From Candidatus Melainabacteria bacterium (GTDB lineage: Bacteria; Cyanobacteriota; Vampirovibrionia; Obscuribacterales; Obscuribacteraceae): 61,486 nt of DNA. Both the position numbers and the translations under genes were made by a program. The stretch lies in assembly GCA_017307165.1 (NCBI GenBank), contig JAFKGK010000016.1, forward strand, positions 1 to 61,486, given 5' to 3'. The notes beneath the pieces are model-generated. The model worked only from the letters and a program-made list of their open reading frames with translations. It was not told the origin of the DNA and made no database searches. Positions 15,809-23,054 of the stretch are shown here, one piece after another (within the stretch, counting starts at the first letter, position 1; each line of letters starts with the position of its first letter).

Positions 15809-17863
15809 ATGAAATCAAACTCGAATCAGACGTCAGGCGGCAGCAAGATCCTGCAATTCTGCCTTGCGCCCTTCGTTCTCCTCGCCATGGCGATCTGGGA
15901 GCCGACCAAGTACCTTTGCCGCAAGGCCTACGGTGGCTCGTGGTCCCGTGCTCTTCTGGTCGGCATGGTCGGTCTCGTTGCCGCCGTCTTCAGTGGCGTG
16001 CAGACTTTCAGCATCCTCGGCGCCGGTCTCGGCATCAACGGCTTCGCGGCCTTCGCCGGTGGCGTCCTCGCCTCCTACCTGACCTTCGGTATCGTCTGGC
16101 CGGGCCTCTACCTGGTGGTCTTCAAGCCACTCTGGAATTTTGGCGACTGGCTCTTCAACAAGACTCGTACTCTCGTCAAGGACGTCATCGCGCCTCTCTT
16201 CAATGGTGCGGCCGATGTTGCGTCCAAGCTGCCTCTGGCCGGTCATCTGTGGCAGGTCGTGCGCGGCGAGGGTGAAAACAAGAAGCAGTGGGGGCTCGGC
16301 GTGTTTCAGGTGATCGTGGGCATAGCCTCCGTCGCCGTCTCTGCCTGGGCTGGCTACAACACCCTTGACTGGGCGGGGACAATCCTGCCGCGTCTGGCCG
16401 GCATCGACATCCCCAACGTCAACCTGACCCTGAGCTGGGTCCTGGCTGCTACGGTTTTTGGTTTCTGCGTGACTCCGCTCATGCAGTTGCTGGATCGGGC
16501 CAAGGCCGGTTATACCGTCGCCGCCACCGCTGCCGGTGCGACCTACGCGCTTGCGACCTTTACCGGTCTCTTTGGCGGGCTTTCTGGCCTGAGCTATGGT
16601 CTGGCCTTCGCTGGCCTGACTGTCGCGGGTTTCGTCTGGGGCGTGCCGCTGGTGATCGCCTTCTTGCAGGGCGGGCTGGTCGAGGCTTTCCTGCGCAAGT
16701 GGGGCGAGCTGCTCGAAGCCGTCTACGATGATGAGCCCAACAAGGCTTATCGCAAGCTTTTCCACCACTCGATGAACCTCGTCCTGTCGGTTGTCGCCGG
16801 TTACATCGGCTACGTCGTCTGGCAGGCCGTCTCGCTCCCGGCGGTGCTCGTCTGGCCGGCGGCTGTCGTTGCTGCGCTCTACGCCTACGTGGCCGCCTTT
16901 GATGACGTGATCGATCGCAACACGGGCAACCCGATGTTTGGCGTTACCACTGCCATCGCCGCTGGTGTCGGCAGCTGGTGGATCCTGCCTGGCCTGACCG
17001 GCATGAGCCATGGCGCTGCTGTGGCCTGGGCCGTCGGCGTCACCGCTGCCACCGGCCTGGTCGCCTATCCCCTGGCCTATCTGGTGGTGCGCGCGCTCAC
17101 CTCCTGGGCGGCGGCTCCGCTCGGCGACGCCCTGGCTGCTCTCCACGCGCATGCAATCGCGGCCTTCAAGGGGCTCCGTGCTCAGGTGCGTCGCATGCAA
17201 AAGGCTGCTCTTGCCGATCATGGCGACTACAGCAATATGGTCGGCCATGTCTTTAACATCGCTGTCGTCGGCTATGGCGTGTATCAGGCCTGGCCGCTCG
17301 CCGTGGGTGCGCTCACGACGCAGTTCGGCCTGGCTGCCTGGATCAACGCCGTCATCGTGGGCTTCGTTGCCGTCAACGCCTTTATGCTCCTCGGCAAGCT
17401 CTTTAGCCGCTGGGGTGCCGAAACGCTGATGTGCACTCTGAGCCTGGCTGGTCTCGCCTGCGGTGCTCTCTGGGCATGGGGTGTCACCGGCAACTGGTGG
17501 CAGTCCGCCGTGGTCGCCTTGACCCTGGCTGGTGTCGGCGGCGGTATCGTCGCTCCGGCGCTCTACCTGGCCGTCCGCCCGGTCGCCAACCTTGTCCTGA
17601 CGCCGTGGCTGTCGCCCCTGCTGACCAAGGTCTTTGATGGCCTCTGGATCGTCTACAAAGGCTTCTGGAACATGTTCGAGGGCGTCTATCGCGTCGCCTA
17701 CCGGATCATCGCTCCGATCGCGCGCGGCGTGTGGAAGCTCGCCGCACCGATCGTCGTGTTGGTCTGGTCGCTCGTCACTCCGCTGGTCAAGATGGTCAAG
17801 GCCACCTGGAACTCGGTCTCCGAGGCGATCAGCGGGATGTTTGGCGGCGGTCGCAAAAAGTAA
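15809..17863 (+). CDS. large polytopic membrane protein of unknown family
   Basis: This 684-aa protein has roughly fifteen or more hydrophobic segments rich in Ala, Gly, Val and Trp. They are separated by short amphipathic linkers such as WNFGDWLFNKTRTLVKDVI and FDGLWIVYKGFWNMFEGVY, and the tail is basic (GGGRKK). I recognise no transporter motif. The recurring WN/WPGLY...P pattern suggests internal duplication. The ATG with GGAG six bases upstream was chosen over an ATG 18 codons earlier. The very GC-rich codon use matches the 0.3-3.6 kb cluster. A small membrane protein follows in the same direction. It is possibly a structural or envelope-remodelling protein. Confidence 0.75.
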   Translation: MKSNSNQTSGGSKILQFCLAPFVLLAMAIWEPTKYLCRKAYGGSWSRALLVGMVGLVAAVFSGVQTFSILGAGLGINGFAAFAGGVLASYLTFGIVWPGLYLVVFKPLWNFGDWLFNKTRTLVKDVIAPLFNGAADVASKLPLAGHLWQVVRGEGENKKQWGLGVFQVIVGIASVAVSAWAGYNTLDWAGTILPRLAGIDIPNVNLTLSWVLAATVFGFCVTPLMQLLDRAKAGYTVAATAAGATYALATFTGLFGGLSGLSYGLAFAGLTVAGFVWGVPLVIAFLQGGLVEAFLRKWGELLEAVYDDEPNKAYRKLFHHSMNLVLSVVAGYIGYVVWQAVSLPAVLVWPAAVVAALYAYVAAFDDVIDRNTGNPMFGVTTAIAAGVGSWWILPGLTGMSHGAAVAWAVGVTAATGLVAYPLAYLVVRALTSWAAAPLGDALAALHAHAIAAFKGLRAQVRRMQKAALADHGDYSNMVGHVFNIAVVGYGVYQAWPLAVGALTTQFGLAAWINAVIVGFVAVNAFMLLGKLFSRWGAETLMCTLSLAGLACGALWAWGVTGNWWQSAVVALTLAGVGGGIVAPALYLAVRPVANLVLTPWLSPLLTKVFDGLWIVYKGFWNMFEGVYRVAYRIIAPIARGVWKLAAPIVVLVWSLVTPLVKMVKATWNSVSEAISGMFGGGRKK

Positions 17864-17990
17864 GTCCGGTTCAAGGCCAGATCACGATTTCTTTGTCGGG
17901 CGCATTGCTGTCCACAGCGATAGTGTGCGCCCGGCAATTCTTTAGTTGTTTTGGTGATTTTTTCGCAAACAAACAGAAAAGGTAACAACA

Positions 17991-18253
17991 TGAATAGCAT
18001 TCTCGCGCTGGTCGTCCTGATCCTGCTCTACTACTTTGTCGGCACTCGTGTCGGCACCTGGGCCCGCATCAAGGCTGCGCCCTACGTCAACGGCATCCGC
18101 AACAGCACCGGCCGTTCGCTGGCCGACTCATTTGTCTATGCGCTCGCCACCGTCCTTGTGGTCGCGATCATCGCTGGCCTGCTCGGCATCGGCGTCCCTG
18201 TGATCTCCGGTGTGGTCATCCTCACCATATTGGACATGCTGCTCAAGCGCTGA
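17991..18253 (+). CDS. small membrane protein
   Basis: This is an 87-aa protein with an N-terminal TM helix (about 3-20), a polar loop (ARIKAAPYVNGIRNS) and two further hydrophobic stretches (about 48-85). AAGG precedes the ATG at 17991; the frame extends upstream without a site. It has the same strand and codon style as the large membrane protein, 127 bases downstream of it, and is a plausible partner. Confidence 0.7.
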
Positions 18254-18333
18254 TCGGCGTCCAAGCCTCAACAGGAGGGCATCCAGACAATGCGTAGTCA
18301 CAGCTAGACCTCGCTCTTTCGGGGCAGGATGAA

Positions 18334-18420
18334 ATGCAGGAGATTGTTGTTGAAATCCGAGCCATGCAAATATGTGGCAGGAAAAATCGATGGCGGTCAA
18401 TTGATTTTATCCCGGTTTGA
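18334..18420 (+). CDS. possible 28-aa small protein
   Basis: The ATG follows AGGA by four bases, and the frame encodes a basic peptide beginning MQEIVVEIRAMQICGRK. It lies between the small membrane protein and the zinc-ribbon protein. There is no homology evidence, so it could be a chance frame. Confidence 0.25.
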   Translation: MQEIVVEIRAMQICGRKNRWRSIDFIPV

Positions 18421-18470
18421 GAACCAGCTGCTCATGGTGAGCAGTCGCCCTTCAAAAGCGAGAAACCGAC

Positions 18471-18761
18471 ATGACGACGTACGACAAGCACATGCTGAAG
18501 CAAGCGCACATGCACTGCACCGATAACCGTGAGGCTATCAGTGCAAGCCGTGTGTGCGGGTGCTTCTACTGCCAGGCCATCTACGCGGCTACCGAGGTGA
18601 ACCGGTATACGCCTGGAGGTCGGGGCAAGGGGCCGGATGCTGTGTGCCCGCGATGCGGGATAGACAGCGTGCTGCCCGATGCCTCAGGCCTGGACCTGAG
18701 CCCGGACTTCCTCGCAGCCATGGAAAAAATGTGGTTCGGTGACGAGGAAGACGAGGCCTAA
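18471..18761 (+). CDS. zinc-ribbon cytoplasmic protein (phage/bacterial conserved family)
   Basis: This is a 96-aa protein with VCGCFYC (Cys 29, 31, 34) and CPRCGIDSVLPDASG (Cys 59, 62). It matches a widespread small cytoplasmic family whose members carry GCFYC...CP.CGIDSV..... and end in an aromatic W-F helix, as here (AMEKMWFG). The family is often found in phages and accessory regions and its function is unknown. A strong terminator follows directly. Confidence 0.8.
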   Translation: MTTYDKHMLKQAHMHCTDNREAISASRVCGCFYCQAIYAATEVNRYTPGGRGKGPDAVCPRCGIDSVLPDASGLDLSPDFLAAMEKMWFGDEEDEA

Positions 18762-18768
18762 AGTTAAC

Positions 18769-18821
18769 GCGGCAGCATGGCTCTGGATCTAAAAATCCGG
18801 GCATGCTGCCGCTTCTTTTTT
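18769..18821 (+). terminator. intrinsic terminator after the zinc-ribbon gene
   Basis: GCGGCAGCATG (18769-18779) pairs with GCATGCTGCCGC (18801-18812), with GGAT/ATCC inside, followed by TTCTTTTTT. Confidence 0.9.
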
Positions 18822-18863
18822 GATTTTTATTATTAGCTCATATAGTTGGATCGGCTTTTTAAA

Positions 18864-18887
18864 GAGGCCTTACGGCCTCTCGTTTTT
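18864..18887. terminator. bidirectional-type terminator hairpin
   Basis: GAGGCC-TTAC-GGCCTC is followed by TCGTTTTT on plus and TTTAAAAAG on minus. It lies seven bases past the stop of a frameshifted minus-strand gene and after the plus-strand terminator, so it could serve either strand. Confidence 0.75.
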
Positions 18888-18893
18888 ACATCT

Positions 18894-19145
18894 TTAAGTC
18901 AGAGCTGGCTCTGGTTTGTTTTCGGTTTCATCAACAGAGATGATGCCATTGGGATCTAGCACTGCCGCTGCGATAAAGGCATTGAGTCGTTGATTTTGGC
19001 AATTGAGCTGTGGGGTTCCAGTAAAGCGGTCAAAATGGCATTGCCCCACCAACTATGATCATCTAGCTTGAAAGGTTTACATAGTTCCAATTCGGTTACG
19101 AAATGGTGTGTAAGCATATTGAGCCGCTTGAACGTAAGTCAGCAT
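18894..19145 (-). pseudogene. frameshifted small gene
   Basis: An excellent AAGGAG site eight bases before an ATG (19145) opens a frame MLTYVQAAQYAY that stops after 22 codons. An overlapping frame continues as HHFVTELELCKPFKLDDHSWW and stops at 18956. The third frame then reads QRLNAFIAAAVLDPNGIISV to a TAA at 18894, directly before a terminator hairpin. A gene-like start, terminator and three protein-like segments in successive frames suggest a roughly 80-aa gene broken by two indels (or sequencing errors). No family is recognised. Confidence 0.45.
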
Positions 19146-19231
19146 GAACCAATCTCCTTTAAGAGAGGGCTTGGGGATATCTTTGTCTCCGATTGTTGAA
19201 TAAATTAACCAGCCGACAAGCCTGAGGGAGA

Positions 19232-20506
19232 TTAAATGCTATTTGCGGATTTTGCTGCATATCGGGCCATGCCTGACGCTGCACGTTTGCCCATGGCCAG
19301 ACATGCCGTCAAGAGATAGCCGCCGGTCGGAGCCTCCCAGTCTGCCATTTCGCCGGCCACAAAAATGCCCGGCATCTTTTTTATCATCAAATCCTCATCG
19401 AGCTCGTCCCACGTGATACCGCCTGCGGTGCTAATCGCCTCGGCGATCGGACGTGTCGCTAGCATCTGGATAGGCAAGTGCTTGATCAGACCGGCAATAT
19501 GATCAGGGTCATCATACCGGTCGCGCTCGAGATATTCGAACAGGAGGGTCTTTTTTACGATGTCGTCGGCAAGTACGCTCGCGAGATGGCGTGAGAGAGA
19601 GCGCCCTTTTTTGCGTGGCCTGGCGACCAGGTCGCGCACTTGCTGCAGAGTGCGCTCTGGAGCAAGGTCCAGATATATGGTGGTCTTGCCGTATTTGTAT
19701 ATGGCATCTCGGATCTGAGCCGAAAAAGCATAGATCAAGCTCCCTTCGATCCCATAGTCAGCGATCATCAATTCGCCGCGCTTTGTCTGGGTATTTCCCA
19801 GCACATCTGTGTGCGTCAATGCCACTGCCTTTAGCGGCAGATTAGCGCATTTTTCTCTCAGGTGTGCGGTGAAAGCCACCTCGAAACCACAATTGGCAGG
19901 CACCATCGGCGATACTGTAATCCCGCAATCGGACAACCAGGACGCCCATTGGCCGGTCGATCCCAATTGCGGCCAACTGGCGCCACCCAGAGCCAGCAGT
20001 ATCGGACCACGATCGGGCGAGATGATAAAGGCACCGTCGGGTCCCATCATATCGAGGCGACCATCCTTGCCAATCTGCGTCAAGGCATGTCTGAGTCTGA
20101 TCTCCACGCCTGCTTCGCGCAGGTGGTGTACCCAGGAGCGCAGGAGGGGAGCGGCTTTCATTTGCTTTGGGAAAACCCGGCCCGATGTGCCGACGAAGGT
20201 CTCGATGCCCAGGCCATGCACCCAGGCGCGCAGATCGTCTGGTTTGAAAGCCTCGATCATCCCTCGGAGTCGCTCGCTTTGTGAGCCATAGCGCATAATA
20301 AAACGCCCCAGATCCTCGCTGTGCGTGATATTGAGGCCGCCCACCCCTGCACGGAGAAACTTGCGGCCCAAAGTCGGTCCTGCCTCGTAGATCGTGACTC
20401 TGTGGCCATCGCGTGCCAGCAACCAGGCTGCCATCAAGCCGGCTGGACCGCCGCCGATGATGGAGAAATGATGCGTATGCGCTGTCGGGATTGGCAAATC
20501 GGGCAT
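19232..20506 (-). CDS. HI0933/BaiN-family flavoprotein
   Basis: This 424-aa FAD enzyme has a Rossmann FAD-binding motif IIGGGPAGLMAAW (about 16-28) followed by an acidic residue (YEAGPTLGRKFLRAG) and the family hallmark GVGGLNITHSE. The C-terminus carries GGITWDELDED and the second FAD contact VAGEMADWEAPTGGY. This matches the TIGR03862-type branch of HI0933-like NAD(P)/FAD-dependent oxidoreductases, whose substrate is generally unknown. It diverges from the ABC exporter, with only 22 bases between the two starts. Confidence 0.88.
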   Translation of the reverse strand: MPDLPIPTAHTHHFSIIGGGPAGLMAAWLLARDGHRVTIYEAGPTLGRKFLRAGVGGLNITHSEDLGRFIMRYGSQSERLRGMIEAFKPDDLRAWVHGLGIETFVGTSGRVFPKQMKAAPLLRSWVHHLREAGVEIRLRHALTQIGKDGRLDMMGPDGAFIISPDRGPILLALGGASWPQLGSTGQWASWLSDCGITVSPMVPANCGFEVAFTAHLREKCANLPLKAVALTHTDVLGNTQTKRGELMIADYGIEGSLIYAFSAQIRDAIYKYGKTTIYLDLAPERTLQQVRDLVARPRKKGRSLSRHLASVLADDIVKKTLLFEYLERDRYDDPDHIAGLIKHLPIQMLATRPIAEAISTAGGITWDELDEDLMIKKMPGIFVAGEMADWEAPTGGYLLTACLAMGKRAASGMARYAAKSANSI

Positions 20507-20528
20507 GGGAGTATTCTACAATTTAGCG

Positions 20529-21284
20529 ATGCGAGAAAATGCGACTACAGACAAAATCGTCAATGTATCAGGATTGCAAAAGACTTTTGGGGTCTACAAG
20601 GCAGTCGACGACATCTCTTTTGCTATCGAGGCAGGGGAAGTCGTAGGTTTGCTCGGTCCTAATGGGGCAGGCAAGTCAACGACCATCCAGATGCTTTTGG
20701 GCTTGATTGCTCCATCCGCGGGGCGTGTAGAGATCTTTGGCATGGACCCCTGGCGGCAGAGGGAGCGTGTTTTGCAGCGCGCCAATTTTTCCTCCGCTTA
20801 TGTCGCACTCCCTTACAACCTCAAGGTGATGGAAAACCTCAAAGTGTTTGCAGGGCTCTATGGGGTGAAAAAGCCCAAAGAGAAGATCGCTGAATTGATG
20901 GAGTTTTTTGAGATCTCGCATCTGGCAAACAAGATGACTGGGGGGCTTTCTTCGGGAGAAAGCACGAGGCTCAATCTGTGCAAGGCCTTGTTGAACGATC
21001 CCGATCTCTTGTTGCTGGATGAGCCGACGGCATCGCTGGATCCGGATATTGCCGACAAGATGCGCAAAAAGCTCATCACTGTGCAAAAAGATCGAGGGCT
21101 CACCATCATCTATACCTCGCATAATATGCAGGATGTACACGAATTGTGCCAGCGTGTCTTGTTTTTGCACAAGGGTAAGATCATCGCCGAGGGGCATCCG
21201 GACGCGATATTACAGGAGTTTGGTTCGGAGTCCTTAGAGGATCTGTTTATTTCTATTGCTCGAGGAGGCCACCAGGTACCATGA
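20529..21284 (+). CDS. ABC-2-type transporter ATP-binding protein
   Basis: This is a 251-aa ATPase with Walker A GPNGAGKST (43-51), signature LSSGEST and Walker B LLLLDEPTASLD. It pairs with the permease that overlaps it by four bases (ATGA). Together they form a DrrA/NodI-type exporter for a lipid, polysaccharide or drug; the substrate is not readable. The second ATG (20529) is preferred because the first (20505) would overlap the divergent flavoprotein start; neither has a good ribosome site. Confidence 0.9.
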   Translation: MRENATTDKIVNVSGLQKTFGVYKAVDDISFAIEAGEVVGLLGPNGAGKSTTIQMLLGLIAPSAGRVEIFGMDPWRQRERVLQRANFSSAYVALPYNLKVMENLKVFAGLYGVKKPKEKIAELMEFFEISHLANKMTGGLSSGESTRLNLCKALLNDPDLLLLDEPTASLDPDIADKMRKKLITVQKDRGLTIIYTSHNMQDVHELCQRVLFLHKGKIIAEGHPDAILQEFGSESLEDLFISIARGGHQVP

Positions 21285-22081
21285 TCTTGAGATTTGATCG
21301 GATCCTCGCTCTTTGTCGGCGCTTGATCTATGTTTATCTGCGGAGCAATTTTAGGATCTTGGATCTGGTCTTTTGGCCGGTGATGGATCTTGTGGTGTGG
21401 GGCTTTGTCAGCGTGTATTTTATGCGATTGGGGAGCGATGCGCCACCGCATGCGGTGACTTTTTTGATCGGGTCCGTTGTTTTTTACAATATCTTGATGA
21501 GGGCTCAGCAGTCGATCTCGGTCTCATTTCTCGAGGATGTCTGGTCGCGCAATCTGCTCAACGTATTTTTGTCGCCGATCTCGCTGGCGGAGTTTGTCGC
21601 TTCGACTTATCTGTTTGGTTTTGGGCAGATCGTGATAGTGTTTTCGCTTTTGTCGGTGCTTGCGGCGTCTATGTATGCTTTTGACATGCTGTCCTTTAGC
21701 TATTATCTGGTGCCGCTTTTTATCAATCTCGTCGTCTTTGGCTGGTCGCTTGGGATGATAGCGACTGGACTGACTCTGCGTTTCGGGCATCAAGCGGAGC
21801 CATTGGCCTGGGCCCTGCCGTATCTGGTGCAGCCGGTATCGGCGGTTTTCTATCCAGTAACTGTCTTGCCGGCCTGGATGCAGCCGGTGGCATATATGGT
21901 GCCGGCTACTTATGCTTTCGAAGGGATGCGAGCTGTCTTGAAAGGTGCGCCTGGTGCAGATATCTTGTTTGCAAAGGCGGCGGTTGCAAATCTGATCTTG
22001 TGGTGTTTTGCGGCCTGGTTGCTTGGGCGCATGCTGAGAGGGGCGCGGGAGCGCGGGGCTTTGGCAAAACTGGTTTCGTAA
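21281..22081 (+). CDS. ABC-2-type transporter permease
   Basis: This 266-aa protein has six hydrophobic segments and the ABC-2 pattern with a conserved proline/tyrosine-rich loop (AEPLAWALPYLVQPVSAVFY, then VLPAWMQPVAYMVP). It forms the membrane part of the exporter with the preceding ATPase, with which it shares an ATGA overlap. The T/G-rich codon use is unlike the GC-rich genes elsewhere in the window. Confidence 0.9.
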   Translation: MILRFDRILALCRRLIYVYLRSNFRILDLVFWPVMDLVVWGFVSVYFMRLGSDAPPHAVTFLIGSVVFYNILMRAQQSISVSFLEDVWSRNLLNVFLSPISLAEFVASTYLFGFGQIVIVFSLLSVLAASMYAFDMLSFSYYLVPLFINLVVFGWSLGMIATGLTLRFGHQAEPLAWALPYLVQPVSAVFYPVTVLPAWMQPVAYMVPATYAFEGMRAVLKGAPGADILFAKAAVANLILWCFAAWLLGRMLRGARERGALAKLVS

Positions 22082-22424
22082 AAGTGGTGCGCTTGGGCTG
22101 CCATGTGTTTTTGAAAATGGAAATGGTTGCCACTTTCGGAACGCTGAATATGTGGGCGTTTTGAAGAATTTTTATAATTTGTTTTGCTTGTGGCGAAGGG
22201 CTCATGGTGGCATGGTTTTGTGGTGGCGTTGGTTGTGATTTTTGACCGTGCAGATGGTGAGCTTGTTGACAGTGGTGGGAAATGTATTTAAATATGAGGG
22301 TATGCAGTCGGCTTGAAACGCTCATTGCGGGCTGGTTTGCAGGTCAGAATGTGCAAATGAAAATCGTTTTTAAAATCAAATTTGTTTGAAAGTCGTTTGT
22401 TAGAAATATATGGAGATTTGAAGA
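22082..22424. other. intergenic region before the His-rich gene
   Basis: This 343-base stretch is T/G-rich on the plus strand, continuing the composition of the permease gene. It becomes AT-rich just before the next start and probably holds that gene's promoter. No gene or strong hairpin was seen. A degenerate CAGA-N15-TCGT sequence lies near 22346. Confidence 0.4.
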
Positions 22425-22772
22425 ATGGGTTGCGGATCCGAACATAAATCACACGATCATAAGCATGGTGCTAATTGTGGCCATAAGGCTATCGAGCATG
22501 ATGGTCATGTAGACTATTTGCATGATGGTCATTTGCACAATGTGCATGGTGATCACGTAGATTGTCATAGTATTGCAGATGGTGGCTCTAACCCTGCTTC
22601 GTGCACCCCTCAACATACCTGCAAAGGTCATGAAGCTGGTCACAAGCACGGCGCTGAGTGTGGTCACGAGGCTGTTCCTCACGGTGATCACGTTGACTAT
22701 CTGGTCGATGGACACCTGCATAGCCCTTGCGAAGGTCATTGCGATAACCATGGTTCTGTAGCTGTAAAATAG
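22425..22772 (+). CDS. histidine-rich metal-binding protein with two tandem units
   Basis: This is a 115-aa soluble protein with about a quarter His. Two near-identical 27-residue units (12-38 and 73-99), each HKHGA.CGH.A...GHVDYL.DGHLH, are joined by a Cys/His-rich spacer. Cysteines recur before His pairs. It should chelate zinc, nickel or copper in the cytosol and may be a metal store or chaperone. GGAG lies nine bases before the ATG. A strong terminator ends the transcript. No metal transporter is adjacent. Confidence 0.85.
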   Translation: MGCGSEHKSHDHKHGANCGHKAIEHDGHVDYLHDGHLHNVHGDHVDCHSIADGGSNPASCTPQHTCKGHEAGHKHGAECGHEAVPHGDHVDYLVDGHLHSPCEGHCDNHGSVAVK

Positions 22773-22860
22773 CTGGTCGTGGCCTGGATCGAGTCATTTT
22801 TATTAATGAGGCGCAAAATCTGCCTTTAGGCTCGGTTAATTTGCGTGGTTTCAATGAGAG

Positions 22861-22889
22861 GCGCCACCCTTCTTTGGGTGGTGCTTTTT
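22861..22889 (+). terminator. intrinsic terminator of the His-rich gene
   Basis: GCGCCACCC pairs with GGGTGGTGC around TTCTTT and is followed by TTTTT. Confidence 0.88.
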
Positions 22890-22896
22890 GCTGTGA

Positions 22897-22919
22897 CAGA
22901 AATTGAATTTAAAAATCTG
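22897..22919. repeat. CAGA-N15-TCTG intergenic palindrome, copy A
   Basis: A 23-bp element with arms CAGAAATT and AAAATCTG and an AT-rich centre, between convergent genes. It belongs to the dispersed family described in the findings. Confidence 0.7.
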
Positions 22920-22981
22920 CAGCGCCGGTAAAGCCCCCATCGGGCTGCACTATGGTCAACTGATGGCCCTTTCAGAGGGCG

Positions 22982-23004
22982 CAGATTTTAGGATGAAAAT
23001 TCTG
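22982..23004. repeat. CAGA-N15-TCTG intergenic palindrome, copy B
   Basis: A 23-bp element with arms CAGATTTT and AAATTCTG, 62 bases after copy A and preceded by a GCCCT/AGGGC hairpin (22966-22980). Confidence 0.7.
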
Positions 23005-23054
23005 ACTCGCCGCAAAGCCACGATCCAAAAGGGATAGCGGCGCCTTTTTCTTAA

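Noticed and set aside
15833..17248. 471-codon open frame antisense to the large membrane protein
   Set aside because: It is a hydrophilic Arg/Asp/Gly-rich shadow of a coherent polytopic membrane protein with a good start.
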